Of a stretch of 64,000 nt of DNA, positions 25,318 to 34,088 are shown in pieces (position 1 is the first letter of the stretch; every line of letters begins with the position of its first letter). The notes under the pieces were generated by a model, which worked only from the letters and a program-made list of their open reading frames with translations, was not told the origin of the DNA and ran no database searches. The translations under genes were made by a program, and so were the position numbers. The DNA comes from Tabrizicola sp. Lineage in GTDB: Bacteria > Pseudomonadota > Alphaproteobacteria > Rhodobacterales > Rhodobacteraceae. The DNA lies in assembly GCF_022842145.1 (NCBI RefSeq), contig NZ_JALHQD010000003.1, positions 186,001 through 250,000 on the forward strand, given 5' to 3'.

Positions 25318-25803
25318 CTAGAACAGCAGCCCGTCGTAGACGCCGTAAGCCTTGGCCGTGGTCGACAGCGATGTGCCTTCGTCACGGGCATAGGCGGTGA
25401 TCGCATTGTAGGTGCCGGGGCCGAACGACCCGTCGATCCCGCCGCGGTAGTAGCCCCAGGCGCGCAGGTTGCGCTGGATCGCCTTGCGCTCGCGGGCCGA
25501 ATAACTTTGGAAAGCCCGCGCCGCCGGGGTCGCGTAGATCGAGGTCGTGTGCCGCGGCTCGACATAGGTGTGGCGCGGCTCGACGAAGGTCGGGGCCGGG
25601 GCGACATAGACCGGGGCCGCTCCCATCCGGGCACGGCGGTTCTTCAGAATTTCGTCGACGATCACCGCGGTGGCGACACCGGCGACAAAGCCCTGTTCCT
25701 TCTCACCCCAGGCCAGCGCAGGCGTGGCGGGAACGGCGGCGATGGTCAGCGCGGTCAGGCCGGCAATCACTGTGGCCTTGGCGTTCATGACAGAGAGCAG
25801 CAT
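25318..25803 (-). CDS. Small exported protein with peptidoglycan-binding-like domain
   Basis: This protein of about 161 residues has a signal peptide ending near ATPALA, a short conserved GFVAGVATAVIVDEILKNRR segment, and a Pro/Val/Glu/His-rich stretch containing FVEPRHTYVEPRHTTS, a tandem VEPRHT repeat. A C-terminal domain resembles the peptidoglycan-binding helix bundle (SARERKAIQRNLRAWGYYRGGIDGSFGPGT). The ATG at 25803 is chosen because AAAGGA precedes it; ATG at 25788 has no ribosome site. It is probably periplasmic and cell-wall-associated; no enzymatic domain is seen. Confidence 0.8.
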   Translation of the reverse strand: MLLSVMNAKATVIAGLTALTIAAVPATPALAWGEKEQGFVAGVATAVIVDEILKNRRARMGAAPVYVAPAPTFVEPRHTYVEPRHTTSIYATPAARAFQSYSARERKAIQRNLRAWGYYRGGIDGSFGPGTYNAITAYARDEGTSLSTTAKAYGVYDGLLF

Positions 25804-25950
25804 GTCGTGTCCTTTCGTGGCTCCCGGGGCAGTCCGGGGTTCGATGCCATTGGTTATGGGCACCGCGGCCACGCTAGGCAAAATCAGCCGTGCGTTAGGG
25901 GAAAACGCCGGTCTGCTATCGGATAGCTTTCGCAAGATCAGGGGGTTAGG

Positions 25951-27072
25951 TCAGATCGACCCACTGCGCAGCAGCGCGGAAAGGCGTCCTAAACCTTCCT
26001 CCAACCGAGCTTCCGGCCCGCCACCGGCCCCGATGCGGATATGCTGCGGCAGCCCGTAAGCCGATCCGGGCAAGAGGAAGGTCCGGTACGGCGGCTGCAG
26101 CAGGGCCCGCGCCAGCGATTCTCCGTCCGTCCCCGTGACGCGCGCAAGACCGATCAGCCCCGCCTCGGGCCGGTGCCAGCTTAACCGGGGTTCCCCTACG
26201 ACAAAGGCCTCCAGCCGGTCCAGCGTGGCCGCGCCTTCGGCCCGCGCCCGGCCAAGAGCCTCGGCCAGCCGCTGGGGCCGCAGCGCCACTTCGGCGATGT
26301 GCTCACCCAGGACATTCATGATCTCCGACCCGTTCTCGCGCAGGATCATCGCGTCGCGGATCACCTCTGCCGACTGGCAGATCATCCATCCGGTCCGCAA
26401 CCCTTGCAGCCCCAGCGCCTTCGAGACCGAGCCCGTGGTGATCCCGTAGGGCGTCATCCCGGCGATCGAGGGGGGCCGCGGACCCGCCCACTCCAGCCCG
26501 GCATAGACCTCGTCCACCACCAGCCAGATGCCGTGCCTGTCCGCCAAGGCAGCAAGCGCGCGCAGGTCCGCTTCGGGGATAAGCCGCCCGGTGGGGTTGT
26601 TCGGGTTGGTCAGGAAGATCATCCGCGTCTTTGGCGTGATCGCCTTTTCCACCGCCTCGGGGTCCAGCCACCAGCCGCGCGCCTCGTCCCGCGCCACCTC
26701 GACCAGCCGGACGCCGATGGCCTTGGCCATTACCCCGGCCTGCGGCCAGCCCGGCGCTTCCGTGATGATCTCGTCCCCGGCGGTCAAAATCTGGCGGAAC
26801 AGAAGATAATTCGCCTCCGCCGCCCCCGCTGTGATCAACACGCTGTCCAGCGGCAGGTCCAAGCCCGCCTGCTCCAGCACCCGCTGCCGCAAAGCGGGCA
26901 AGCCAAGGAAACTCTTGCCATTCCAGTCCAGCGACAGTTCGGGGTCAAGGTCCGCCAGGAAGTCCTTCAGCCTCGGCGACCGCGCCAGCGAAAAGCCGAT
27001 GAAACACTCCGGCGGTTCCTGCGCCGTCGTCTCCAAGAGGTAGTCGAACAGCTTGTGGATCGTGACCTTCAT
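25951..27072 (-). CDS. Class I/II PLP-dependent aminotransferase
   Basis: This 373-residue aminotransferase has NPNNPTGRLI, the PLP phosphate/pyridine region VVDEVYAGLEW, and the PLP-binding Lys in TTGSVSKALGLQGLRTGW (near residue 222). The ATG at 27072 (MKVTIHKLFDYL) has GGGAGG upstream; an ATG at 27087 sits in the repeat element and lacks a ribosome site. It follows the SDR gene on the same strand, but a triple-hairpin element separates the two, so separate transcripts are plausible. The amino-acid substrate cannot be assigned. Confidence 0.88.
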   Translation of the reverse strand: MKVTIHKLFDYLLETTAQEPPECFIGFSLARSPRLKDFLADLDPELSLDWNGKSFLGLPALRQRVLEQAGLDLPLDSVLITAGAAEANYLLFRQILTAGDEIITEAPGWPQAGVMAKAIGVRLVEVARDEARGWWLDPEAVEKAITPKTRMIFLTNPNNPTGRLIPEADLRALAALADRHGIWLVVDEVYAGLEWAGPRPPSIAGMTPYGITTGSVSKALGLQGLRTGWMICQSAEVIRDAMILRENGSEIMNVLGEHIAEVALRPQRLAEALGRARAEGAATLDRLEAFVVGEPRLSWHRPEAGLIGLARVTGTDGESLARALLQPPYRTFLLPGSAYGLPQHIRIGAGGGPEARLEEGLGRLSALLRSGSI

Positions 27073-27089
27073 TGCCCCTCCCGGCACCC

Positions 27090-27155
27090 CGGACTTTTTG
27101 AAAAGTCCGCCCCGGAGCCTTCAAAGGCTCCGTCCCGATTTCTTTCAAGAAATCG
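27090..27155. repeat. Triple-hairpin intergenic element (copy 1)
   Basis: Three back-to-back hairpins: CGGACTTTT-TG-AAAAGTCCG (27090-27109), CGGAGCCTTCAAAGGCTCCG (27113-27132), and CGATTTCTT-TC-AAGAAATCG (27136-27155). It lies 5 bases downstream of the minus-strand SDR stop and close to the ribosome site of the aminotransferase. A second copy at 30558-30625 has the same order and spacing. Confidence 0.85.
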
Positions 27156-27160
27156 GCCTC

Positions 27161-27892
27161 CTACCGCACGTCGCGCCCCTGGTTCAGGATGATCACGTTC
27201 CCCGATGACACATCCCCCGCAGGCGAGATCAGGAACCCCACCCAGTTCGCAATCTCCTCGGGCTGCATCGCCCGCCCATGCGGCATGGCGCTGATCGCCT
27301 TCGCCAGCACCTCCTCGGTCAGCACATTGAAAAGGGGCGTCTCGGTCATCGCCGGGGCAATCGAGTTAACCGCGATCTTCTCGCGCGCATAGCGCCGGGC
27401 GAGGTCCTTGGTCAGCGTGTCCATCGCCGCCTTCGAAGCGCGGTAGTGCGGCGGGTCGAAGACGTCGAAATTGTAGGCCCCATTGGACGAGATATTGACG
27501 ATCTTCCGCACCCCCGGCCGCCCCGCCATCGCCTTCACCGCGCCCTGGCAGCAGTGGAAGCATGAAGAGAAGTTGATCGCCATCTGCCGATCCAGCTCGC
27601 TGGCCGGAATGTCCGGAAAGTCCGACATGAAACAGGTCCCGGCGTTGTTCACCAGCGCGTCCACGCCCCCGAACCGCGCGGTCAGCCGGTCGAAAAGGTC
27701 CGCAATGGCGTCGGCATCCGTCAGGTCCACCGCCTCGGCCACGAACCCGTCGCGGTCCGCCGCCATTGTCAGCAGTGCCGCCCCGTCGATGTCGACGCCC
27801 ACCACCGTCAATCCGTCGGCCAGCAAACGGTCGGTGAAGGCGCGGCCCAGCCCGCCTGCGGCCCCGGTGACGACGGCGATACGGGTGGTCAT
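27161..27892 (-). CDS. Short-chain dehydrogenase/reductase (SDR)
   Basis: This 243-residue classical SDR has the cofactor motif VVTGAAGGLGRAF at residues 8-20, NNAG near 82-85, and catalytic Ser in NISSNGAYNF with Tyr and Lys in HYRASKAA. DIDGAAL after the second beta strand suggests a preference for NAD over NADP. The substrate cannot be read from the sequence. The stop codon is followed within 5 bases by the triple-hairpin element. Confidence 0.9.
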   Translation of the reverse strand: MTTRIAVVTGAAGGLGRAFTDRLLADGLTVVGVDIDGAALLTMAADRDGFVAEAVDLTDADAIADLFDRLTARFGGVDALVNNAGTCFMSDFPDIPASELDRQMAINFSSCFHCCQGAVKAMAGRPGVRKIVNISSNGAYNFDVFDPPHYRASKAAMDTLTKDLARRYAREKIAVNSIAPAMTETPLFNVLTEEVLAKAISAMPHGRAMQPEEIANWVGFLISPAGDVSSGNVIILNQGRDVR

Positions 27893-27965
27893 GTCTGCGC
27901 TCCCTGCGATGAAGCGGCCAGCCTAGGCGAAGCCCGAGGCCGGCTCAATCCATCCCGGTGCGTTG

Positions 27966-28811
27966 TCAGGGTGCTTTCGGCAAAGCGTCGAAATCCGCGG
28001 CGGAGTGGCGCTCGGGAAGCTTCTCCCACTCCTCCCCCCAGGAGCGGTTGACCATCCGCCCGCGCACGACCCCCGGTCGCGCGTCGATGCGCTTGGCCCA
28101 GGCGAGAACGTGGGTGTAGCTCTCCACATCCAGGAACTCGGCCGCGTTGTAGGCCCGGCCCAGCACCAGGTTGCCGTACCAGGCAAAGATCGCCATGTCG
28201 GCCAGGGAATACTCCCCGGCCATCCATTCGTTCGTCGCCAGATGCTGGTCCAGCACGTCCAGCTGCCGCTTCGATTCCATCGCATAGCGGTTGATCGCGT
28301 ATTCGATCTTCACCGGCGCATAAGCATAGAAATGCCCGAAGCCGCCGCCGAGGAAGGGGGCGGAGCCCATCTGCCAGAACAGCCAGCTGAACATCTCGGT
28401 CCGCTGCGAGGCATCCTTCGGGATGAACGCGCCCCCGAACTTTTCCGCCAGATACAGCATGATCGACGCGGACTCGAAGACCCGCTGCCCGGTGCCATGA
28501 TCCATCAGCGCCGGGATCTTCGAATTCGGGTTCACCGCCACGAAGCCCGACCCGAACTGGTCGCCCTTGCCGATGTCGATCAGCCAGGCGTCGTATTCCG
28601 CATCAGAGCCCGCTTCCAGCAGCTCCTCCAGCAGGATGGTCGCCTTCACCCCGTTCGGAGTCGCCAGCGAGTAAAGCTGCAAGGGATGCTTGCCGACCGG
28701 CAATTCCTTGTCGTGCGTGGCGCCTGCGATCGGACGGTTGATGCTGGCGAAGGTACCGCCCGAGGGCTGCTCCCATTTCCAGACCTTCGGCGGGGTATAG
28801 TCATCGGACAT
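27966..28811 (-). CDS. yghU: Glutathione S-transferase, YghU type
   Basis: This 281-residue protein matches the YghU/YfcG-type nu-class GSTs. It has a thioredoxin-like N-terminal domain (LQLYSLATPNGVKATILLEELLEAG, then NPNSKIPALMDHG with the cis-Pro, and ES in RVFESASIMLYLAEKFG) and a helical C-terminal domain with EYSLADMAIFAWYG. The N-terminal extension WKWEQPSGGTFASINRPIAGATHDKELP is characteristic of YghU. Members bind glutathione and show disulfide-bond oxidoreductase and peroxidase activity in vitro. It stands between the SDR and the gabD terminator. Confidence 0.93.
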   Translation of the reverse strand: MSDDYTPPKVWKWEQPSGGTFASINRPIAGATHDKELPVGKHPLQLYSLATPNGVKATILLEELLEAGSDAEYDAWLIDIGKGDQFGSGFVAVNPNSKIPALMDHGTGQRVFESASIMLYLAEKFGGAFIPKDASQRTEMFSWLFWQMGSAPFLGGGFGHFYAYAPVKIEYAINRYAMESKRQLDVLDQHLATNEWMAGEYSLADMAIFAWYGNLVLGRAYNAAEFLDVESYTHVLAWAKRIDARPGVVRGRMVNRSWGEEWEKLPERHSAADFDALPKAP

Positions 28812-28919
28812 CAGAAAACCCTTCGCGTTGCGGATCGAACAGCAAAGCTAGTGCATCCCCCCGCCCCCTGCCAGAGGTCCGGACCTGCGGGACAGGACTG
28901 CCGGAATGCACAGTGCATG

Positions 28920-28947
28920 AAAAAGGGCGACCCGAAGGCCGCCCTTT
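28920..28947 (-). terminator. Terminator of the succinate-semialdehyde dehydrogenase gene
   Basis: Read on the minus strand, AAAGGGCGG and CGCCCTTT form a stem, with two imperfect positions, around CCTTCGG, followed by TTTT. It lies 18 bases after the gabD stop. Confidence 0.75.
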
Positions 28948-28964
28948 GCACCGATTCCCACCCG

Positions 28965-30443
28965 TCAGATCGACAGGCAGATGTACTTCAGCTCCATGTA
29001 GTCATCCAGCCCATGACGCGAGCCTTCGCGGCCCAGGCCCGATTGCTTGACGCCGCCGAACGGCGCCATTTCGTTCGAGATCAGGCCGGTGTTCACGCCC
29101 ACCATCCCGTATTCCAGCGCCTCCTGGACCCGGGTGATCCGCCCGATGTCGCGCGCGTAGAAGTACGAGGCCAGCCCGAAGATCGTCGCGTTGGCAAGCT
29201 CGATCACCTCTTCCTCGGTGTCGAACTTGAAGAGGGGGGCCAGCGGGCCGAAGGTTTCCTCGTTGGCAACCTTCATGTCGGGTTTCACGCCGGTCACGAC
29301 CGTCGGCTGGAAGAAGGTGCCGCCCAGTTCATGCCGCTTGCCGCCGGTCACGATCTTGCCGCCGCCCGCCAGTACGTCGGCGATATGCTCCTCGACCTTG
29401 TCCACCGCCGAGGCGTTGATCAGCGGGCCGGTGGTGACGCCGGCCTTGAGGCCATCGCCGATGGAAAGCTTCTCGACAGCCACCGCCAGCTTCTTGGCAA
29501 AGGCGTCATAGACCCCGGCCTGCACGTAGATCCGGTTCGCGCAGACGCAGGTCTGGCCGTTGTTGCGGAACTTCGAGATCATCGCACCCTCGACCGCCGC
29601 ATCCAGATCGGCGTCGTCAAAGACGATGAAGGGCGCGTTGCCGCCCAGTTCCATGCTGCATTTCAGGATCTGGTCGGCGGCCTGCTTCAGAAGGATGCGT
29701 CCCACTTCGGTGGACCCGGTAAAGGTCAGCTTGCGGATCAGCGGGTTCTCGCAGAACTCCTTGCCGATGTCCGACGACCGCTTCGAGGTGATGACCGAGA
29801 ACAGCCCCTTCGGAACCCCGGCGCGTTCTGCCAGCAAGGCCAGCGCCAAGGCCGACAGCGGAGTCTCGGCCGCTGGGCGCGCCACGAAGCCGCAGCCCGC
29901 AGCCAGTGCCGGGGCCACCTTCCGCGCGATCATCGCGTTGGGGAAGTTCCACGGCGTGATCGACGCCGCCACGCCAATCGGCTGCTTCAGCACCTGGATG
30001 CGCTTGTCGCGCTGGTGGCCGGGAATGATCTCGCCGTAGGTGCGCTTGGCTTCCTCGCCGTAGAACTCGATGTAGCTGGAGCCATAGGCGATCTCGCCCT
30101 TGGCTTCGGCCAGCGGCTTGCCCATCTCGGCGGTCAGGATCGTGGCCAGGTCATCCTGGTTCGCCATGCACATGTCGAACCACTTGCGCAGCACCTGCGC
30201 GCGTTCCTTGGCCGTGCGCGAAGCCCATTCGCGGTGCGCGGCATGGGCGGCCTTGATCGCCCGTGCCGTCTCGGCCCGGCCAAGGTTCGGCAGTTCGCAG
30301 ATCACGTCGCCGCGGGCGGGGTTGGTCACCGGGAAGGTGGTGCCATCATCGGCGGCGACCCACTCACCGGCGACATAGGACTTGGTCACCAGAAGCGAGG
30401 GGTCTTTCAGAAGAGACGCAAGGTCGGTCACGGAATCGAGCAT
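28965..30443 (-). CDS. gabD: NAD(P)-dependent succinate-semialdehyde dehydrogenase
   Basis: This 492-residue aldehyde dehydrogenase has the general-base Glu in MELGGNAPF and the nucleophile Cys in [14 protein letters not shown]. It also carries GabD-like stretches [22 protein letters not shown] and [32 protein letters not shown]. The ATG at 30443 ([12 protein letters not shown]) has GGAGG 5 bases upstream; the ATG at 30455 is less well placed. Known GabD enzymes oxidise succinate semialdehyde to succinate in GABA degradation. No GABA transaminase lies adjacent, so specificity rests on overall similarity. Confidence 0.9.
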   Translation of the reverse strand: MLDSVTDLASLLKDPSLLVTKSYVAGEWVAADDGTTFPVTNPARGDVICELPNLGRAETARAIKAAHAAHREWASRTAKERAQVLRKWFDMCMANQDDLATILTAEMGKPLAEAKGEIAYGSSYIEFYGEEAKRTYGEIIPGHQRDKRIQVLKQPIGVAASITPWNFPNAMIARKVAPALAAGCGFVARPAAETPLSALALALLAERAGVPKGLFSVITSKRSSDIGKEFCENPLIRKLTFTGSTEVGRILLKQAADQILKCSMELGGNAPFIVFDDADLDAAVEGAMISKFRNNGQTCVCANRIYVQAGVYDAFAKKLAVAVEKLSIGDGLKAGVTTGPLINASAVDKVEEHIADVLAGGGKIVTGGKRHELGGTFFQPTVVTGVKPDMKVANEETFGPLAPLFKFDTEEEVIELANATIFGLASYFYARDIGRITRVQEALEYGMVGVNTGLISNEMAPFGGVKQSGLGREGSRHGLDDYMELKYICLSI

Positions 30444-30557
30444 GGGGGCCTCCATTTGTTACCCGAAGGCCTGCCACGCGAGGGGGCGGATGTCCAGTTT
30501 TCCGGGCCGCGTCAGGCCAAGGTTTGATCAAATCCCCGGCAAGCTGGACTTGTCACC

Positions 30558-30625
30558 CCGGAGTTTTCGAAAACTCCGGACCGGAGCCTTCAAAGGCTCC
30601 GTCGCGATTTCTTCGAAGAAATCGC
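30558..30625. repeat. Triple-hairpin intergenic element (copy 2)
   Basis: Three perfect palindromes: the first spans 30558-30579 with core GGAGTTTTCGAAAACTCC, the second is CGGAGCCTTCAAAGGCTCCG (30582-30601), and the third spans 30604-30625 with core GATTTCTTCGAAGAAATC. It starts 7 bases downstream of the stop of the minus-strand coiled-coil gene. The middle hairpin is identical to that of copy 1. The first hairpin differs by a compensated base pair. Confidence 0.88.
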
Positions 30626-30632
30626 CTTTCCC

Positions 30633-30962
30633 TTACCCGTTGGCGTGCATCCGCTCGATATAGGCGCGCATTTCCTCGGCCTCGTGCCGGGCCTCGCGCA
30701 GGCCTTCCATCGCGGCTTTCAGCTCGGCCTCGGTCTGGCTGATGTGGTTCATCAACTCGGCCTCACGCTGCTCCAGATAGGCCAGGGCCTGATCCCGCAA
30801 CTCTTCGGCCTCGTGCAGGGATTGCGCCAGCTTGTCCATCTCGGCCATGTCGCCGCCCTGGACCCGGGTGAAGCGGTGAAGGACCCAGTGGGTGAACCAG
30901 CCCATCGCAAAGGCGACCAGAAGGATGATGGCGGTGGCAACGACAAATTCGGTACGGTTCAT
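30633..30962 (-). CDS. Small membrane-anchored coiled-coil protein
   Basis: This 109-residue protein has one N-terminal membrane helix (FVVATAIILLVAFAMGWFTHWVL, about residues 6-28). The remaining 75 residues are heptad-like and rich in Glu, Ala and Leu (AQSLHEAEELRDQALAYLEQREAEL), predicting a long coiled coil. It starts within the stop of the OmpA gene (ATGA overlap), so the two are translationally coupled. Function is not recognised. The pairing with an OmpA-domain protein suggests an envelope role. The triple-hairpin element follows. Confidence 0.8.
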   Translation of the reverse strand: MNRTEFVVATAIILLVAFAMGWFTHWVLHRFTRVQGGDMAEMDKLAQSLHEAEELRDQALAYLEQREAELMNHISQTEAELKAAMEGLREARHEAEEMRAYIERMHANG

Positions 30963-33043
30963 TCTTCAGCCTTCAGGCCTTCAGGGCGCGCCTTGGGCGC
31001 AATGGTCTTTTCGGTCGGCGCAAGCGAGGGGCTGGTGTCCCCCGAGAAATCCGGGCCTTCAGCAGCCGCCGCCGGGGCGGAGGCGTCAGCCGGGGCAGGG
31101 CTGTTGTCCGCCGGGACAGGCTCGCCCTGGGCAGGCTCCACATCTGTTTCGGTCGCGGCAGTCCCGTCGGTTTCAGTCCCCGTTTCAGGCTCTGCCTGGG
31201 GCGCCGCTGTCGCGCCGATCAGCAGGAACTCGATCCGCCGGTTGGCCTCGCGACCCGTTTCCGACCCGTTGTCGGCAATCGGCTGGGCCTCGCCATAGCC
31301 CACCGCCGTCATGCCCGAGACATCGACGCGGCGGCCCTGCAAGGCCAGGAGCACGGCCTCGGCCCGCGCCTGGCTCAGCGCCTTGTTGCCGCCTTCCGAG
31401 CCTTGGCTGTCGGTATGCCCGCTGATCTCCATCCGCATCGCCGGGCAGTTCGACAGGATGCCCGCAAGCTCTTCCAGCACCGGGCGGGCTGTCGTGGCGA
31501 TTTCGGCCGAGGCGGGCGTGAAGGTGATCTTCGTCCGCGCGATGACCGCGTTCACGTCCGCCGCACATTCCTCGGGGGTGGGCAGCGCGGCCAGCGGATC
31601 CAGCGCCTCGTCATAGCGGACATTGACGCGGAAGGTCTGCCCCTGGCCCAATGCGTCCGACAGGATCTGCGTGATCCGGCCCCGCGTCGCGGTGGACCCG
31701 GTCACGCCCGACACCTCGACCAGATCGGCGCGCACCAGAAGCTTGCCATGCTCGACCTGCGACAGCGCCTTCAGCCCGCCCAGCACCCGCACGGGCCAGC
31801 CGTCGGGCAGCGTTTCGTCCAGCCGCGTCGCGGTCAGGACCTGCGCGCCCGAAAAGGCCGACTTGGCAAAGGCATCCACGGCCTGGCGCTGCATCTCGTC
31901 GGTCAGCCGCCCGCGCAACTCGACCCGGCCGTCCTCAAGGTAGACCGCCGTGAACTCGGCCGGACCCTGCGTCGCGGTTTCCTTCTTTTCCAGCGTCGAG
32001 GTCAGCGAAAACACGTCGGGCAGCCCGGTCTCCAGCTCGCCCACCACCTTGTCGAAGGCGGCCTGCTCCACGTCGCTGCCCGCCAGCAGGGTGACATCCG
32101 CATCGGAAAAGGTGATCGATCCCGACCCCAGTTCCGTTACCGCGGCGATGCCCAGGCCCACGGCCTCGGCCCAGCGGGTGGTCGGCACGCCCAGGCCCAC
32201 CTGGCAGACCGGAGCGCCCTCGACCTCTGCGGTTGCCGCTGCCCGCAGGATCTGCGCCCGCGCCCGGTCGGTGTCCGCCGAACAGCTGTCGAACCGCGCG
32301 CCCTCGGCATCCTTGACGAAGCGCAAGGTGAAGGGCGTGATGACCGGCCGCGGGGCCGAGATGTCCAGCACCAGTTGCACCCGCGCCGGAGCCAACCCGC
32401 GCAACTCGGTCTCCAGCCGCCGCTTCTGGGCCTCGCTGTCAGCGATGGCCTTGACCTCGACCCGGTCCGCCTTGACCGAGACCTTGGACAATTCCAGCCG
32501 CTCCAGCGCCGCCAGGCCGAAGGCCAGCGCCTCGTTCCAGTTCGCGGGGGCCGGGTAATCCGCCGTCTCCAGCATGTCGGGCAGTTCGGTGCCCTGCGCC
32601 AGCGCGGCCGCGGCCTCGGACAGACTGGCCTCAGTCATGCCGCCCTCGCCAGGGTTCTCCGGGATCAGGCCGCTCAGCTGCACCTCGTCCTCGGTGCGCA
32701 GCATCTCGACGGAAAACTTCGGCGCCTCGATGGCCGAGGTCGGCGCCACGTCCAGCCCATCGCGGATGCGCGAGGTATCGATCAGCGCGCCCACCATGTT
32801 CACCGCCCGAAACCGGTCTGCCTCCCGCGGTGCGGTTCCGGTCAGGCGGACCTGCAGGCCGTCGGTGGCGACGGTGATCCAGTCGATCCCGGCCTCGGCC
32901 AGCTTGGCGGTGACGACCTTCTGGGTCCGCGATTCGATCACCAGGGCCGCCCCATAGGCGACCGAGATCGTCACCCCCGCCGCCAGCAGGAATGCCAGAA
33001 GCGCAAGAGTGTTGGCGGACAGCTTGGCGATGCGGGTCAGCAA
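30959..33043 (-). CDS. OmpA-family C-terminal domain protein with BON-like repeats
   Basis: This 694-residue protein has an N-terminal membrane anchor (LALLAFLLAAGVTISVAYGAALVI). Several repeated alpha/beta units resemble BON domains; for example TDGLQVRLTGTAPREADRF and DGRVELRGRLTDEMQRQAVDAF share a pattern. An OmpA peptidoglycan-binding domain follows (ISGHTDSQGSEGGNKALSQARAEAVLLAL and GYGEAQPIADNGSETGREANRRIEF), then a low-complexity Glu/Pro/Ala tail. The start is TTG at 33043 with GGAAGG 5 bases upstream. It presumably links inner membrane to peptidoglycan and is co-translated with the coiled-coil protein downstream. Confidence 0.85.
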   Translation of the reverse strand: MLTRIAKLSANTLALLAFLLAAGVTISVAYGAALVIESRTQKVVTAKLAEAGIDWITVATDGLQVRLTGTAPREADRFRAVNMVGALIDTSRIRDGLDVAPTSAIEAPKFSVEMLRTEDEVQLSGLIPENPGEGGMTEASLSEAAAALAQGTELPDMLETADYPAPANWNEALAFGLAALERLELSKVSVKADRVEVKAIADSEAQKRRLETELRGLAPARVQLVLDISAPRPVITPFTLRFVKDAEGARFDSCSADTDRARAQILRAAATAEVEGAPVCQVGLGVPTTRWAEAVGLGIAAVTELGSGSITFSDADVTLLAGSDVEQAAFDKVVGELETGLPDVFSLTSTLEKKETATQGPAEFTAVYLEDGRVELRGRLTDEMQRQAVDAFAKSAFSGAQVLTATRLDETLPDGWPVRVLGGLKALSQVEHGKLLVRADLVEVSGVTGSTATRGRITQILSDALGQGQTFRVNVRYDEALDPLAALPTPEECAADVNAVIARTKITFTPASAEIATTARPVLEELAGILSNCPAMRMEISGHTDSQGSEGGNKALSQARAEAVLLALQGRRVDVSGMTAVGYGEAQPIADNGSETGREANRRIEFLLIGATAAPQAEPETGTETDGTAATETDVEPAQGEPVPADNSPAPADASAPAAAAEGPDFSGDTSPSLAPTEKTIAPKARPEGLKAEE

Positions 33044-33101
33044 CAGGACCTTCCGGAAGACTCGGGCGACCCCCGCTTCCTAGGGGTTTGACGTCAAAGG
33101 T

Positions 33102-34076
33102 TCAACCAAGCCATGCGGCGACGGCAAGAAACGGCAGGGGGATCAGCCCCGCATCGCGGTTCGCACGAAACACGAGGAGGCAGGACGCAGGATCGTCCAG
33201 GTCCAGCCGCCGCATCTGCCAGCCGATGTGCAAGCCCATCGCCCAGACGCCCCCCAGGGCCACGACGAAGGCCAGCGGCCGCTGCGCCTCGGCATGGGCG
33301 AGGACCACCGCCGTGGCGAAAAGGACCAGCGTCAGCGCGGCAAAGCCCCACAGCCAGCCCCGGCTCTTGTCGCCGAAAAGCCGTGCCGTCGACTTGACCC
33401 CGATCAGCGCATCGTCCTCGCGGTCCTGATGCGCATAGATCGTGTCGTAGTGGAGGGTCCAGGCGATCCCCGCGGCGTACAGCGCCACTGCTGCCGGAGG
33501 CACGGTCCCCGCATGGGCCGCCCAGGCCAGAAGCGCGCCCCAGTTGAACGCCAGCCCCAGGAAGACCTGCGGCCACCAGGTGAACCGCTTGGCAAAGGGG
33601 TAAACCGCCACCAGCGCAAGGCTTGCGACGCCCAACCCCACCGCCAGCCAGTTGTAACTGAACAGGATGCCAGCTGCCAAAAGCGCCTGCACCACCATCC
33701 ATCCCAGAGCCGCCTTCACCGTCACCTGCCCCGAGGGGAGCGGGCGCGACCGCGTCCGCGCCACCTGCGCGTCGATGTCGCGGTCGGTGACATCGTTCCA
33801 GGTGCAACCCGCGCCCCGCATCAGGAACGCGCCCACACCGCAGGACAGCGCCAGCCACAGATCCCACCCCCGAAACCCGCTGACACCCCCCGCGAGGGCA
33901 ATCGCCCAAAGACAGGGGATCAACAGCAGCCAGGTCCCGATCGGCCGGTCCGCTCGGCTCAGCCGCAGGTAGGGTCGCGCCGGGACCGGAGCATAAAGGT
34001 CCACCCAGTTCGCCTTTGGCGCGTCCGCCACCTGACCCACAGGTTCGGCCTCTGGCATTTCCGGCGCTTGGGTCAT
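33102..34076 (-). CDS. ubiA: 4-hydroxybenzoate polyprenyltransferase
   Basis: This 324-residue integral membrane prenyltransferase of the UbiA family has both Asp-rich motifs, NDVTDRDIDAQVARTRSRPL and YAHQDREDDALIGVKSTARL, plus RADRPIGTWLLLIPCLWA in the first helix. It attaches the polyprenyl tail to 4-hydroxybenzoate in ubiquinone synthesis. The first 35 residues are a non-conserved Pro/Glu-rich extension; the ATG at 34076 is given, but 34058 is also possible. The start lies only 12 bases from the divergent rsmE start. Confidence 0.93.
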   Translation of the reverse strand: MTQAPEMPEAEPVGQVADAPKANWVDLYAPVPARPYLRLSRADRPIGTWLLLIPCLWAIALAGGVSGFRGWDLWLALSCGVGAFLMRGAGCTWNDVTDRDIDAQVARTRSRPLPSGQVTVKAALGWMVVQALLAAGILFSYNWLAVGLGVASLALVAVYPFAKRFTWWPQVFLGLAFNWGALLAWAAHAGTVPPAAVALYAAGIAWTLHYDTIYAHQDREDDALIGVKSTARLFGDKSRGWLWGFAALTLVLFATAVVLAHAEAQRPLAFVVALGGVWAMGLHIGWQMRRLDLDDPASCLLVFRANRDAGLIPLPFLAVAAWLG

Positions 34077-34088
34077 AGGTTCTGGCTC

